From positions 558,001 to 622,000 of the forward strand of contig NW_019028998.1 in the NCBI RefSeq assembly GCF_002105155.1: a stretch of DNA of 64,000 nucleotides, given 5' to 3'. A program made the translations under genes and the position numbers. This DNA is from Lobosporangium transversale (lineage: Eukaryota; Mortierellomycota; Mortierellomycetes; Mortierellales; Mortierellaceae). The notes under the pieces were generated by a model. It was not told where the DNA came from and searched no databases. It saw only the letters and a program-made list of their open reading frames with translations. Of this stretch, positions 23,618 through 35,512 are shown piece after piece (the first letter of the stretch is position 1; each line of letters starts with the position of its first letter).

Positions 23618-25811
23618 ATTGGTCAAAATAGCAGGGGAGAAGAAGAGGGAAAAAAGCTGTTTCAAGTGATCCTGTTCTTGTTTACAACAACACTGTGCGC
23701 AAGCTTTTTTTTACTGTGGATTGGTGTATTGATGGCAATAGGAAAGAAACAAAGTAAGCGTGTGTGAGAGAGAAAGAAAGAGAGAACAAGGCAAGTCAGA
23801 TCAATGGAAACACAATCATGTTCAGCCTTTTTCTTTTAAGCGCCAAGGTGTGCAAGGAGCACCATAGTTTAAAGCATACTGAGGAAGCGAAAAACAAAAA
23901 CAAGAAACAAAAAAAAATAATACGAGAAATGGTCCATGTTTTTTACACGGTTGGTAGAATATCGCTAGTGAGGGGCAAGGTGAGTGAAAACTAAAAACAT
24001 TTGCTGCCAACATTTGCTGGAATCCTCAGGGCACGTACACACAAAAAATAGTACCTGAAAGCTTTTTTCTCTTTTCCCTTCACTGGGTAAATATGGGCCA
24101 AGAGGGGGAAATAAGAAGATCGGGGAGGCGGGGGGGAACAATGGATCGATGGTGTTTTTGATATCTTATTACTTGTTGCTCAAAACGACCAGAACCACAT
24201 AGATTTATACAGCTTAATAATTTATAAATTACTAACTACGATTGTAATCATATACAAAAAAATAAAACAAAAATAAAAATGTGTGCTCCGTTTTGACTAA
24301 TGCATCAAAATGAATTAAAGGAATAGCGATGCATTCATCAGAAGAGAAAGGAAAGGATGGAATGAAATGGAACAAAATGGATGCATCGACTTGGGAGGAG
24401 AAAGAAGAGAGGGCTAATTTCATTCATTCACCTTGGTTCGCTCACTATCTTTTTTACTTTTTTTTATCTTTTATACTCCTTACCTTTGCCTCCTCTAAAT
24501 AAAGGCTGGTACCCTTCTCTCCACGTAAAAAAAAAAAAAAAAAAAAAAAAGCATGCATTTCCTAATCTAACAACTCTATCCATGTTTAACATTGCACAAA
24601 CAAACGCGTTTTATATTATATAATAAACCAATGCCTTCTCTCTTTTTAAAACATTATCATGTAATACCATTACATGTCCTGTCTGCTCTTTATTTTGCTC
24701 AGACTTTTGAGCTGGAAAGCAACGTAAAAAAAAAAAAGATCCATTTTCATCCTCTGAGCACTGACATTTTCTTCACCCACACGGTCATTTCATCATGGAA
24801 ATTCGTCGTATCGCATCAATTAAAATAACTCGAATACCCGTAGTAGTGCAAACAAGAGCAGCCAATGGCCTCCTTCTTTTCTCTAAAGAAGGAAAATGAG
24901 GGTCTGAACTGGATCCCCTTTTTCTAAAGTCAGTCTGGACTTTTTATGCATTGGACAATCAAATCTTGATCTTGAAAAAGTTAAAAAGAGCACATAAACG
25001 CCCATAAAGAAAGCGACCCCAGGCTGACTATTTAAAAAATCTATACTTCAAAAAAAAAAAAAAAAAAAAAAAACAGATCCTGGGCTCGCTGACCTTTTTT
25101 TAGTGTGTATGTCTTTTTTTTTGGGGGGGCCCCTATCAACAGGCATTATCGCGTCTTCTTGGTTTTATGTCCTAGAGTATCCATTCTCTCTGTGCTTTTA
25201 TGCGCGCATTTCATTTGTACCCTAGTAAATAATGGCTTTTTTTATTTGGATAACCGTTGAACTAAAACTAAAAACAATGGACCCCCCTTGTTATACACTA
25301 GAACTCGTGAACCTTGTGCATCTACTAGTGTATTAAGAGTCCATTATTATGACATAACTTTTTTTTCTGTTATTGTCTAGTTCTTTTCTCCATTGTCTTT
25401 TAATACGGGGCAGTGAAGGTATTTTGTTGCCATGCCTTCTATATTTATATTTTAAAAACAAGGCGAAAACACGCGTTTGATATCAAAGTCGATAGGATAG
25501 CAGTTCCCTCCTTAATCAGATGTAGTTGACAGCGCCGAGAACACATCAACACATCAATGATGTTTTTTGTGTGTTTGAATAGATTGACGTTGGCTGATTT
25601 ATTTTATTTTTTGTCACAAAATAAGAGTGGGGAGGTTGTTATTTGTTTGGATCACGCACAATAAAAACAGTAAAGTGTTTAAATTATCTCTGTTTCAAGG
25701 AAGAGTGGGGAGTTTTTGTCATATCAAATGATACGCCTTTTTCATCTTGGAAATCGGTATTGGCTTGGTTGTTTGTAGTACGGTCTCTTCATCATGATGG
25801 CTGCAAGGCTC
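23618..25811. other. Gene-poor 2.2 kb upstream of the Ras GEF
   Basis: AT-rich DNA with several A- and T-runs (for example around 24530 and 25050) and short spurious frames. It contains the presumed Ras GEF promoter and the 3' region of the small mitochondrial-like gene. Nothing else is supportable. Confidence 0.5.
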
Positions 25812-26207
25812 TTATTTTTGGTCCTCGATAACAAAGACTATATCGGATTGGGCCTCCTGAGGATCCTTTCGCTTATTGAAGAATGTGTACGTGAAGGCCA
25901 TGTCTGCACTGGCAGCGGCAACAATAAGTGCTGCAATCGCTCCCTTGTTGTTCTTGTGTCCCCGAAGGAGTAGTAAGAGCGGGTTCACGTCTGCGTCTGA
26001 CTCGGAGGATGATGCTTGTTGACTGGAAGATTGGTCATGATTGCTGCTCTTGGAGTGTGGAGCAGATTTCTCTTGGGCACTGGGACCTTGAGGAGAGGCG
26101 GATTGTGATGCCGAAGATTGCAAGGATTCGGAAGGAGGAATCGAGGCGAAATAACGACGAAACGAAACCTGAACTTGAGGCCGAAGACGAAGCATAAGGG
26201 TTGCCAT
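25812..26207 (-). CDS. Small hypothetical protein, probably mitochondrial, one membrane segment
   Basis: I do not recognise the family. A single exon encodes 131 residues. The N-terminus (MATLMLRLRPQVQVSFRRYF) is rich in Arg and hydroxylated residues without acids, as in a mitochondrial presequence. A Ser/Gln-rich low-complexity stretch follows, then a segment with the hydrophobic run AIAALIVAAASADMAFTYTF that could cross the membrane once, and a short charged tail. A mitochondrial inner-membrane location is inferred from this layout only. Two upstream A-runs are on the plus strand near 26255. The Met at 26207 is the first in frame. Confidence 0.6.
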   Translation of the reverse strand: MATLMLRLRPQVQVSFRRYFASIPPSESLQSSASQSASPQGPSAQEKSAPHSKSSNHDQSSSQQASSSESDADVNPLLLLLRGHKNNKGAIAALIVAAASADMAFTYTFFNKRKDPQEAQSDIVFVIEDQK

Positions 26208-26743
26208 TGGTATATGTTGTTTGGATAGTAAATAAAACTTGGGCGAAGTGCTTTAAAAAAAAAAAAAAAAAAGTTTGTTGGTTTATTTATATGGATGATC
26301 ATTAAAAAAAGAATTTAAGATTATCGATTTAAAATTGCATGCACTGCGCAACCGTAATATTCGAGTGGCTCTCAATCATCGGATGTGTCTACTTCGGAAG
26401 GAAGGACCACTCAAAGAAAAAGAAAAAGAAAAAAGCCCGTGCATAAACTTTTGTCTTACTTTCGGTCTGCCAAGTTAGTTTAAGGTACTTTTCTTTCTCC
26501 TGTCTTTTCCGAACAATCAACACACAGAGGCATCTATTCAGTAACAATGATAACTTTCTCAGCGGATAAATATCGTGTCATTCTCTTACCTAAAGCCAAT
26601 TGCTTTTACCCCTACAACCTATTACTCAAAAAGCCCCTCGCGTCTGATTCATGAGCTAAATTAAACTCGTTGGCAAAGGCAAAAAACACTATGCAGTTTT
26701 TCTTCTTCATTTGGGCTGCTGTGCTATCATATTTATCTTTAGA
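26208..26743. other. Intergenic spacer
   Basis: This is AT-rich sequence between two minus-strand genes, presumably holding the promoter of the small mitochondrial-like gene and the 3' end of the next gene. No further feature is seen. Confidence 0.5.
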
Positions 26744-28823
26744 CTACATGAATTCTACAAATTCTAAACCAAGGAGCCCTAACCCTTGTTCTAGCACCTG
26801 TTTTGCAGCCCAAAATAGTAACCACCGTGCTTCAGCCACTGCTGGCTCCATATCCTTAACACGTAATACTCGGTTAGCCTGACTAATCTCTGTTGCAAGG
26901 CGGAACAAATGAGAGACAAGGATAAAGGGATCCAATGTACCCTGTAGCATAGAAAGGATATCTTGCCATTCTGCGATGACCAGACACAAATTTAATGCTT
27001 CAGTATACCCTTGAACAAGCGAGAGATCTGCATCAGGATTGTACCGTACGTTCGACTTTCGTTCGATACTTGAAAAACAATAAAAGTACAAAACAAATAT
27101 ATGTAAAGAGACGAAGCAAGGAAGCGCAGTGTTAACAATAAGCTCCCGATCCTTCATCTATCCAGGCTAACTTAAATACGTATATATAAAAAGAATCGTC
27201 CTTACCCACAAAGCCTTGAATGGACGTATTGCAAGAATACGCCTGAATTGCCCTTGCCATTCATGATCCTACTCATGTCCACAAGAAGCTTCCGTATCCG
27301 CTTGCCGCCCACGCTTTCAAATGCAAGTGCAGACTCGCTTAAAATTCTAGCCATCCTTGTCAGTGCAGCTTCATCTAGCGCTGGCTCCACGTCATCTTCT
27401 CCATTATGACCGTCAATATCACCATCGCCATACCCAATACCTCGTCCTGGTTTCCCTCTATTTTCAACCACAATCTCTCCCATCCGCTTGTTCGTATAGT
27501 CTACAATCCCTTTCAAGCCTTGTTCCAACTCTTCATTATCCTTCCAAATATCCGTTCCAGTTACGAATCCAAAATACAGGACTTCAATCCTATCCGTCCA
27601 AGGCATTATCATTTTATTCCTGTGGAATCTATTGTCATCATTTTTTGGAATCCCACCTTTAGTTTGGTCCTGAGTCTCCGCTACCGTTTCATCAGCGCTA
27701 GTTCCGGGGTTAGAAAATATGGCCTTTGCCAAAAACAGCACCTGCTCTGCAACCTGTCGTCTACCATTAGCAACTATCCAGACTAATCGATCGTATTCGT
27801 ACTGATGGAATTGATATACCAATGAGATCAGTACCCAAATGACAGCTGTAGGTTCTTCCACCATCGACCTACCATCAGTCCCATCGGGCGCATCAGGGGA
27901 GGGGTTTCTGGAAAAGACCTTGACCTGACCAAGTTGCTGCGATGTCAAGTCAACTACCCAAGACCCGTCTTCCTTGATTTGAGCTTTGATGTCTGCATTG
28001 GTTTGAAATGCATTTTTGATGATTTGAAGATATTCCTCGGACCATGCTGTGTCTGGGACTCCATTAATCAGATCCAATCCACGAAGTAACCCTCTAATCC
28101 CTTCACTTATCTCACCAACTGTAACAAAAAAAAAAAAAAAAAAAAAAAAGACTATTCATTATTAGAAAAGACCACTTACATTAAAGAGTGATAATATCAA
28201 AAAAAAAAAAAAAAAAAAAAAAACTTACGGGTTGGGTATTCCATAATGACGTTGATAGATGATGATGGACATGAGCTCTTCAGAAGTCTTGCAATGCATC
28301 CTGCCAGGACTGTTCTTCGAAGAGCGCAGTAGCCATTTTGATCTGATTGAAGTATGGATCCATTTACAATCACTGTTCGGTCGTTATCTCGAGGCCTTTT
28401 ACCAAGATATGATCCAAAGGTGTTATCAATATTAGCAACTGCAGCTGTAGTTGTGGTCGTGACTGTAGTATTATCTATCAGTTGTTTGACGGTTAGCTGG
28501 ATCAATTGTAGAGGAACTGGATCAAAAAGAAGCATATCCTTGGTCTTGCGGATGCGAGAGATCCATTTCTGGGCTTCTGGCGATAAGATTAGACACCTAT
28601 CTAGTGTGTCTTCCTCCAGATTTGCTCCAGATATTGTCCGACGCAGGAGGATGAGGACGACCGAGAATACACTATGAGATTCTCTTATTGGGCCTGTGTT
28701 GTGTTGGACAAGCGGGAGTAACGTCGCTGCAGGCAAGCCATTGCCGAGCGCCTCAGAGAGATGAGATGCAATGGCCCGTCGGAATGAGAGCAATGTCGAA
28801 TCCTCCTGGTTCTGCATCTGCAT
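26744..28823 (-). CDS. Unrecognised 610-residue alpha-helical protein
   Basis: No family is recognised. Exons 28229-28823, 27206-28118 and 26744-27068 join in phase to give 610 residues. The protein begins MQMQNQEDSTLLSFRRAIAS, continues with leucine-rich helical segments (LLPLVQHNTG, VPLQLIQLTVKQLIDN), a KRPRDNDR stretch that could be a nuclear localisation signal, and an aromatic segment AVIWVLISLVYQFHQYEYDR. It has a Gly/Asp-rich loop (GIGYGDGDIDGHNGEDD) and a C-terminal helical part ending in LGLLGLEFVEFM. There is no signal peptide and no clear catalytic motif. The helical layout could suit a large nuclear or scaffold complex, but that is speculation. It is divergent from the NGL2-like nuclease across 351 nt containing CACGTGAT. 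Confidence 0.75.
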
Positions 28824-29174
28824 CCCGATCCAAACAAACTAAAATAAAAGGTTGTTTCTTCTTCAAAAAAGAAGTTAAAGATTAAGAATAATATATCACG
28901 TGATTTGCGCATTCCTACTGGAGACGTTGGAGCGAGCTCATGAGTAAAGAACAAAGAAACCCGAAAAGGTATTTGAGATATTTGAATGATCTGTGGGGGC
29001 CTCATTATCCTCTCGTCGTGTAGTGTCTATCGATTGATCTTTATTCTTCAGTGACTACTAGAGATATAGAGATCAGACTTTGATATTGTAGGAGTCTTTT
29101 TCTTCTCTCTCCATTCATTTTCATTCAACAAAAAAGACCCCTCCATTCATTTACTACATTCCCTACTTTTTGTC
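28824..29174. other. Divergent promoter region with CACGTGAT
   Basis: This 351 nt spacer separates the divergent start codons of the 610-residue protein and the nuclease. It includes the CACGTGAT motif at 28897-28904 and a pyrimidine-rich stretch just before 29175. Confidence 0.5.
28897..28904 (+). promoter_or_regulatory. CACGTGAT E-box-like site in a divergent promoter
   Basis: Palindromic CACGTG followed by AT, of the kind bound by bHLH factors such as Cbf1. The same eight bases occur in the CYP40 and ISD11/eIF3g promoters in this window. Confidence 0.4.
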
Positions 29175-31245
29175 ATGCCCCGACCTCACAGGCGAATGAT
29201 TGCTCTGCCTAGCGCACAAGAGCTAATTCAAGGCGAGAGCCCTATCCGGCTGCGCAAGAAGAAGGATCGCTTTCTCTTTATGACCTATAACGTAAAAAAT
29301 AAAAAGAAAAAGAAAAATCGGTCCTCCTTTCGAGAACATTTTGCCATTTATGCCCCCTTACTGACATTTTTTTTTTCTTTAATTTACTTTTGTCTTCTTA
29401 CTTTCTCAGCTGTTGGCACAGGCCTTGGTACGTAGAGACATGTTTCCACATGCGAGTCAGAAGGCTCTCCGTTGGAAATTCCGTCGTCAGAACTTGTTAC
29501 AAGAGTTCTTGGAATTTGGACCTGATCTCGCATGTTTGCAAGAGGTTGATTTCTGGGATGAATTCTATCTCCCGGCCTTAACTAAATCTGGCTATGAAAG
29601 CGTGTTTTACAAGAATCAGAACAAAAAACACGGCTGCGCCATCGTTTGGCGCAAATCAAGGTAATATACATATTTGTAATAAGAATAGCGACAAAAAAAA
29701 CCCCTCGAGAAAACATTAATTTTTTTTTTCTTTATTCCCCAATATAAGATTCGAAAAAGTCGACCAGGCCACTATTGAGTACGATGATGTCGGACAGCCT
29801 ACTTTCTTGACTGGTAACATTGGTCTGATGGTGGGATTACGACCTGTGCAACATTCTGCCGAGAACCCAGATCCCAACGCAGACATGCTCCTTCCTGATG
29901 AGGATGAGGAAAAAGAAGGACAAAAGGATGTTACCGCTAGTGTGAATGCGTTTTGTCCGCAAAGAGAGGTGGCTGGGACCCCTGGAGGGATACTTGTAGC
30001 CACAGTAAGCTGCATAAATGCATGAATATGATGAGTGCTTTGGGGAATCAATTACAGGCTCAATGATGTCAAGAGGGAGAAAAAAAAAAAAAAAAAAAAA
30101 AAAGCTTACTAATTGTATCAATATTCATTGCAACTAATAGACTCATCTGTTTTGGAGACCTGATGGATCCTATGAGCGCCTTCGTCAGGCGTCTATTTTC
30201 CTTAAAAAGATCAAGGAATGGAATGAGGATTTAAAGTACACTGTCTTACTTGGCGGAGGTAAATATGTGTACCTTTTTTTATAGATATATGAAAAAATGC
30301 ACTTATCACTCTTACTGACAATGATTCCCGGCATTATCGATTTTAGATTTCAACACAACACCACGCGATGCAGCATATCGTGCTATGACAAGGAATGAGA
30401 TGCCTCCTCAACAGATACCTGATTTACAAACATGGCTTACGAATGAGGTCGCTCGTGAGGAGGAGGCGGCAGCAGCAAAAACAACATCAAAAGGGACTGA
30501 TGGTGAATTGAAAGTAAACAGTGATGAGATAGACCAACTGACGGCAAAAGCAGAAAACCTAGATCTCGAAGGCTCAGGCAATGATCCTAGTAGTAAAAAC
30601 GATACAAAAATTGAGAAAGAGACATCCGATCTGCCTTATCGTGCCCCACATAGGGGTATTTTGCTGCCCAAACAAAAAGGTGCTACTGCGTCTGTAGTAA
30701 CGGATCAGTCTTCCTCAACTATTGCTAACGCAGCTGATTTTGCGTCGTCGCAGGACCCCAAGATCAAGAAGCTTGCTGAGAAAGATGCTACTTCTGCTGC
30801 CAACAATGAGAGTGGGGAGGACGCAAGGGTCATTGCACCCATTGAGGCTTTTACGCCTCCACAAGAATTAAAGGCCGCAATAGAAGCCTCTCCACGTTGC
30901 ATCAGTATTTACGGACAATACGAAATATTGATCAAAGACAATCCTGCACAAGTGAGTGCTGGGGCGGCAGCAAAAACTGATACAGGAAATACAACAGCTA
31001 CCAAAGCACACACTCACCATACCCACGGGGAGCCCATTTTCACCAATTTTGCAACATGGTTCAAGGATACGCTTGACTACGTGTATCTTTTAGACGAACC
31101 CCTTCCTGAGAATGGTGCACGCCTGGTACCTCTCAAATTCCTGGAAGTCCCGGATCAGAGCTTTTTGGGCCATGGGTTACCCGACGAAAACTTTTCTAGT
31201 GATCACTTCTGCCTGATGGTGGAGTTTGCACTCCTTTGTAAATAG
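29175..31245 (+). CDS. NGL2/Angel-like RNA exonuclease (endonuclease/exonuclease/phosphatase fold)
   Basis: Mg-dependent nuclease of the CCR4-like EEP family; yeast Ngl2 trims the 3' end of 5.8S rRNA. Exons are 29175-29291, 29410-29660, 29749-30004, 30141-30258 and 30347-31245, giving 546 residues. Catalytic landmarks in order are FLFMTYNLLAQAL (Asn), PDLACLQEVDFW (metal-binding Glu), ILVATTHLFWRP (His), LGGDFNTTPRD (Asp248, Asn250), LDYVYLL and the terminal SSDHFCLMVEF (Asp533, His534). All active-site residues expected for the family are present. An insertion of roughly 170 acidic, Ala/Lys-rich residues lies between GGDFN and the C-terminal block (about 270-450). A His-rich patch, HTHHTHGEP, sits near its end. 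Which RNA it acts on (rRNA or mRNA) cannot be decided here. Confidence 0.9.
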
Positions 31246-31334
31246 ATTCATTATAAATATATAATAAAATATTATTTATAATTTTGCGTCGATTTTTGAA
31301 AGGTGGCTGTGCTTTGGGGCGGACGCGTCTCCAG

Positions 31335-31414
31335 CCAATGAACGCGCGCTAGAACTTCACGTGATATTTTTTCGAGAATCGTCTATGTTTCAGTTTCAGG
31401 GGGTCATATAAAAA
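31335..31414 (+). promoter_or_regulatory. CYP40 promoter: CCAAT, CACGTGAT, heat-shock-like element, TATA
   Basis: Upstream of the CYP40 start lie CCAAT (31335-31339), CACGTGAT (31358-31365), the inverted pair TTCGAGAA (31371-31378, TTCnnGAA, a heat-shock factor half-array) and TATAAAAA (31407-31414, 67 nt before the ATG). Yeast CPR6 is known to be heat inducible, so an HSF site here is plausible. The site has only two perfect units. Confidence 0.5.
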
Positions 31415-31480
31415 CGGAGCAATTGTTTCCACCTCATTCCACACAACTTTTCCGAAATTCCATTCATTACTAAAGACACC

Positions 31481-33141
31481 ATGCCAAACCCACGTACTTA
31501 TTTTGATATTACCATTGGACAAGAGGCTGTTGGACGTATTGTGTTCGAATTGGTAAGATAATTCCTTTCATAATCGAGAAAAATAAAGGCCTATCTATTT
31601 TTTTTGTTGGTTTGATCTGTCTTCAATACTTATTAATTTTTTTTATCTTCAATTCATATTAGTTTGCAGATGTCGTCCCCAAGACTGCTGAGAACTTCCG
31701 TGCACTTTGCACAGGTAGTGATTACTTTTTATCTCCCTTTTGATATTTACATAGTATATTGAATTCTAAGGATTTTGACCAAGAAAAAAAAAAATTTTCC
31801 TATTCAGGCGAGAAGGGTATGGGAGCGACTACTGGCAAGGCACTGACTTATAAGGGTGCACCCTTCCACCGTGTTATTCGCGTAAGGATTATTAACATTC
31901 TTTATTTAAGAGAAATTAAAAAGAGAAAGAAAAAAAGTACTTGCATCTAATAGATAATGATAATGAATTACAAATATATAGGATTTTATGATCCAAGGTG
32001 GCGACTTCTCAGCAAGGAATGGACAGGGTGGAGAATCGATCTATGGCGCTAAATTTGAGGATGAAAACTTTGAACTGAAGCACGACAAGCCCTTCCTGTT
32101 GTCAATGGCTAATGCAGGGCCTGGAACCAACGGATGTATGTTTTTTTTTTTTTTTTTTTTTTTTCCTGCTTTTTCTTTATCGGTGAATTTGGAAATCCCG
32201 TACACATCTATGGTGATCTAACTTTACTATTGTTTTTGTTTTTGTTTTTCTTTTTCTTTGAAATCAACAGCACAATTTTTTATTACAACTGTTCCCACCC
32301 CTCATTTGGATGGAAAGCATGTGGTCTTTGGAAAGGTCCTCAAAGGTCAATCTGTTGTCCGTGAGATCGAAAGAACCCCCAAGAAGGAAAACGATGCACC
32401 AGTATCGCCTGTGATCATTGCAGACTGCGGTGAGCTCGCAGAGGGTCAAGATGATGGTGTTGCTTCTCCGGACGCTGGTGATAACTATGCAGACTGGCCA
32501 GGTTAGTTTAATGGAAACAATGAGAATGCATGAGTCTAAGAGTAATGAAGGCACATGGGCCCTTTTTTTTTAACTCTGTAATTGCATTCATATGCTGGCT
32601 TTTATTTCTCTTTCCACCAATAGATGATTATGAAGGATCCAAGGAAGATAAGGATTTGATTACAATTGCACAAAACCTCAAGAACCTTGGTAATAACTTC
32701 TTCAAAGCAGGAGATTATGGAAAGGCCTTGAACAAGTACAAGAAAGCGATCCGGTATCTGAACGAGAAGCCTGTCTTTGATGATGATGATGCGCCTGAGC
32801 TGATCAAGGAGTTTTATTCAGTCAAAGTCCCCTGTTATCTTAATCGAGGATTCTGTGCATTGAAGCTAGGGCGTCCTGAGGAAGCGATCAAGGACATGAC
32901 AGTAGTTTTGGAATTTGATCCTCAGTATATTTCGGATGCAGAAAAGGCAAAGGCTTATTTCAGACGCGGATCTGCATACTTGAAGAGCAACGATTTAGAG
33001 AGCGCGAAGGCGGATTTGAATCAGGCCAAAGCACTTTCACCTAAGGATGCAGGAGTGTTGAAAGAATTAGAGGTTGTGCAACAAAAGCTGACCGCCAAAC
33101 GTGAGAAGGAAAAGAAAGCCTACGCAAAGATGTTCTCATAG
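31481..33141 (+). CDS. CPR6: Cyclophilin 40 (peptidyl-prolyl isomerase, Hsp90 co-chaperone)
   Basis: CYP40 isomerises prolyl bonds and binds the C-terminal EEVD of Hsp90 through TPR repeats. Exons are 31481-31552, 31663-31714, 31808-31881, 31982-32135, 32271-32501 and 32624-33141, giving 366 residues, typical of Cpr6/Cyp40. The cyclophilin domain (about 1-175) carries [20 protein letters not shown], the active-site block [32 protein letters not shown] and [12 protein letters not shown]. The TPR part (about 215-355) shows [40 protein letters not shown] and [19 protein letters not shown]. The end, KAYAKMFS, is the normal CYP40 tail. Intron 4 has a long T-run directly after the donor. The promoter elements are listed separately. 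Confidence 0.97.
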
Positions 33142-34420
33142 AATAGAATAGAGTAAAATAGAAAGAAAGGAATGAAAGAAAAGACTACTAATGTGCTAGA
33201 CGTGTTGAACCAGAAATATATGGCGTGTAAAAATTTGCTGAGAATCACTTGCTCATGGTTCAATTTGGCGTGGACAAGATTGGATTGGTCAAGGCACTCA
33301 GCCCGCCAGATACATTCGCGTTACCTTCATAGCTCCAGACGAGGGCTGTCTGCCAGTTAGCTCCAGATGTATTCGAACTTGGTTAGTTTCGTAAGAAATC
33401 TCTCTCTTTTGCATCGGATCCTTGCTTCCTTTTTTGGAGAGAGCAGACATATTCTGAAACATAAGCACAGTGCCTTGTCGACTTGGGCCATTAGTAGTCC
33501 ATCTTGAAGATAGTGGATACTACACAATGTTTTTAAAAAGGCTGTCAGCTAACCTGAGATGATCCAATATGGATATCATATAGTATGCATTCAAACATTC
33601 TTTGACTTCTCCCATAGTGCACTAGATCATCACTTTATTCTCAATTAGCTTTGGATATCCCTGATCCATGAGTACAACAGCACACAGATGCTAACAGTTA
33701 CTTCAATGCTTTCTACTGATCCTGTTCGTTCCAAGTTCCCAATTTCAATTGATGCCTCTTATTCCCCTACGCGTCTAAAAAGAAGTGTCTCAGCAAGGGG
33801 AAGGGGGAACGAAGTAGGGTGAGGGTAGGAATGAGTGCTAGGATAGATTCTTATCCAGCCTAGAAATTGGTATTTGTAGCATGGTGATTTCCCATTCTTC
33901 TGTCTCTTTCTCACGCACGCATGCACTGAAGTTCCCTTCCTACCACTCATTTCTTTTGTTCTATGCCGGATGATGTCAAGTAGAAGGACACAAACGATGA
34001 GAACCGCCGATTTGGCAAAAAAAAAATAAATAAAAAAACTCTTTTTGTTCCAACCAACCTTGGCGGCGATCATTTCTATTATTTCCCCAACGCAAACCTC
34101 CTTAATCTTTATTTTTAATGCATCTCCCCGTCCTCACCCCCTAACACACCGTGTCTTTTGTTTTCTCCTCTTTTCTTTTTCAACAGTTCAATAGCTCACC
34201 AACGATTGCAAAGCCTTTCCCTCATCCCTCTACCTCTTTTCCCAGTTTATTTTTTTAACTTCAATCTTAACGTCCATTCTTTTCTTTTTACTTTTTTTTT
34301 CGTGCTCTCTTTTCATCTCCTGTCCTCCTGTCCTCCTGTCCTCCTGTCCTCCTTTACTCCTTCCCATCTTTCCTCCTTCCTTCTCTTTTCTCCTTCTCTC
34401 CATCTATACTGCCTTCCCGT

Positions 34421-34460
<40 letters not shown>

Positions 34461-34553
34461 AAGCCTTAAATTTGATTCAACTTACTGTAGTTTTCATTAC
34501 AACGTCATAGCCATTGTCCCTTTTCTTTTTTTTTTTTTTTTTTTTTTATTCAC

Positions 34554-34585
<32 letters not shown>

Positions 34586-34652
34586 GTAATGTTACGTGCA
34601 GGACACCATCAAAAACCGCATAATCAAGGTGAAGATCCAAACATCATATTAG

Positions 34653-34692
<40 letters not shown>

Positions 34693-34772
34693 ATGTAAAC
34701 GCGTGTAATAAAGTTTTTTGACAGAAATTCAATTTCTTAAAAAAAAAAAAAAAAAAAAAAAACATAGAAATC
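33142..34772. other. Low-complexity intergenic region
   Basis: The first kilobase shows no coding features. About 34130-34420 is C/T-rich and contains a tandem CTCCTGTC repeat. A TA repeat follows around 34437-34460, and from 34500 to 34770 there are alternating T- and A-runs. The short segment 34609-34635 (DTIKNRIIK) is flanked by splice-like GCAG and GTGAAG and may be a further upstream exon of the tentative gene at 34773. Confidence 0.45.
34317..34352. repeat. Tandem octamer CTCCTGTC, about 4.5 copies
   Basis: Four consecutive copies of CTCCTGTC plus a partial copy can be read directly. They lie in a pyrimidine-rich tract. Confidence 0.85.
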
Positions 34773-35433
34773 ATGTCGCCTTGTAACCGTAGTTTTCTTT
34801 TCAAAAGCATTCAATTCCCGTCATTGTAAGGAGTCCTTCGTGATAATAATAATAATAACAACAACAATATCATCATCGTCTGCAGCAATCACCAGTTGTT
34901 CTATCATCTAAGCTGATAATCTAATGATTCTTTACACAGCAAGGGATTGAACACCCTGCATCCAGAATGCTTCAACAATAGTATCAGTGAAATCAGCAAC
35001 CTACGAAAGGAGGATAAAGAACATGGTAAACATTTCTCTTTTGACTATAAATATCGTCTTTACCCATTCTTATGCATAATCTTTCGTCTCAATAACGCGC
35101 GTCACTGACCTTTATTATTTTAATACTGCGATTGAATAGTTTGGTCTCAGAACATGGATGGCATATCATTTGTTTTCACCAAGGTAAAAAAAGGAGGTTA
35201 AAAAAAACCCTTCCTCCCCCACCTTTCTTCGAATATGTCTGTGCGCCTCGTGTTTTGCTTTCCTGTCAAATCAAAGCTGTTTACATTTTTCAATCTTCAT
35301 TAAACAGGGTCCTGCTGGTCAAACACCCTTTCCAACACTTGTCGCCATGTCTAGCTATTTTCCTCAAGATCAACCTTTACCCCAATCATCCCAACAACGC
35401 CAGCAGCAACAGCAACAGCAGCCACAACAATAA
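34773..35433 (+). CDS. Tentative four-exon small protein with poly-Gln tail
   Basis: I do not recognise this protein. Exons 34773-34825, 34940-35025, 35140-35183 and 35308-35433 each have good donors (GTAAGG, GTAAAC, GTAAAA) and acceptors (TTTACACAG, GAATAG, TTAAACAG), and a CTAAT branch-like site precedes the first acceptor. All joins keep phase and give 102 residues: MSPCNRSFLFKSIQF, then NTLHPECFNNSISEI, NLRKEDKEHVWSQNMDGIS, GPAGQTPFPTLVAMSSYFPQ and a Gln-rich end. The Met at 34773 directly follows an acceptor-like AACATAG, so more exons may lie upstream. The opposite strand is also partly open (for example VADFTDTIVEAFWMQ ending near 34936) and has a sharp acceptor/donor pair around 35452-35464. 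An antisense gene is therefore a real alternative. Confidence 0.4.
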
Positions 35434-35481
35434 CAGTAGCAGTAACAGAACAACTTACGTCTGTTTATGATCTACAAAAGG

Positions 35482-35512
<31 letters not shown>

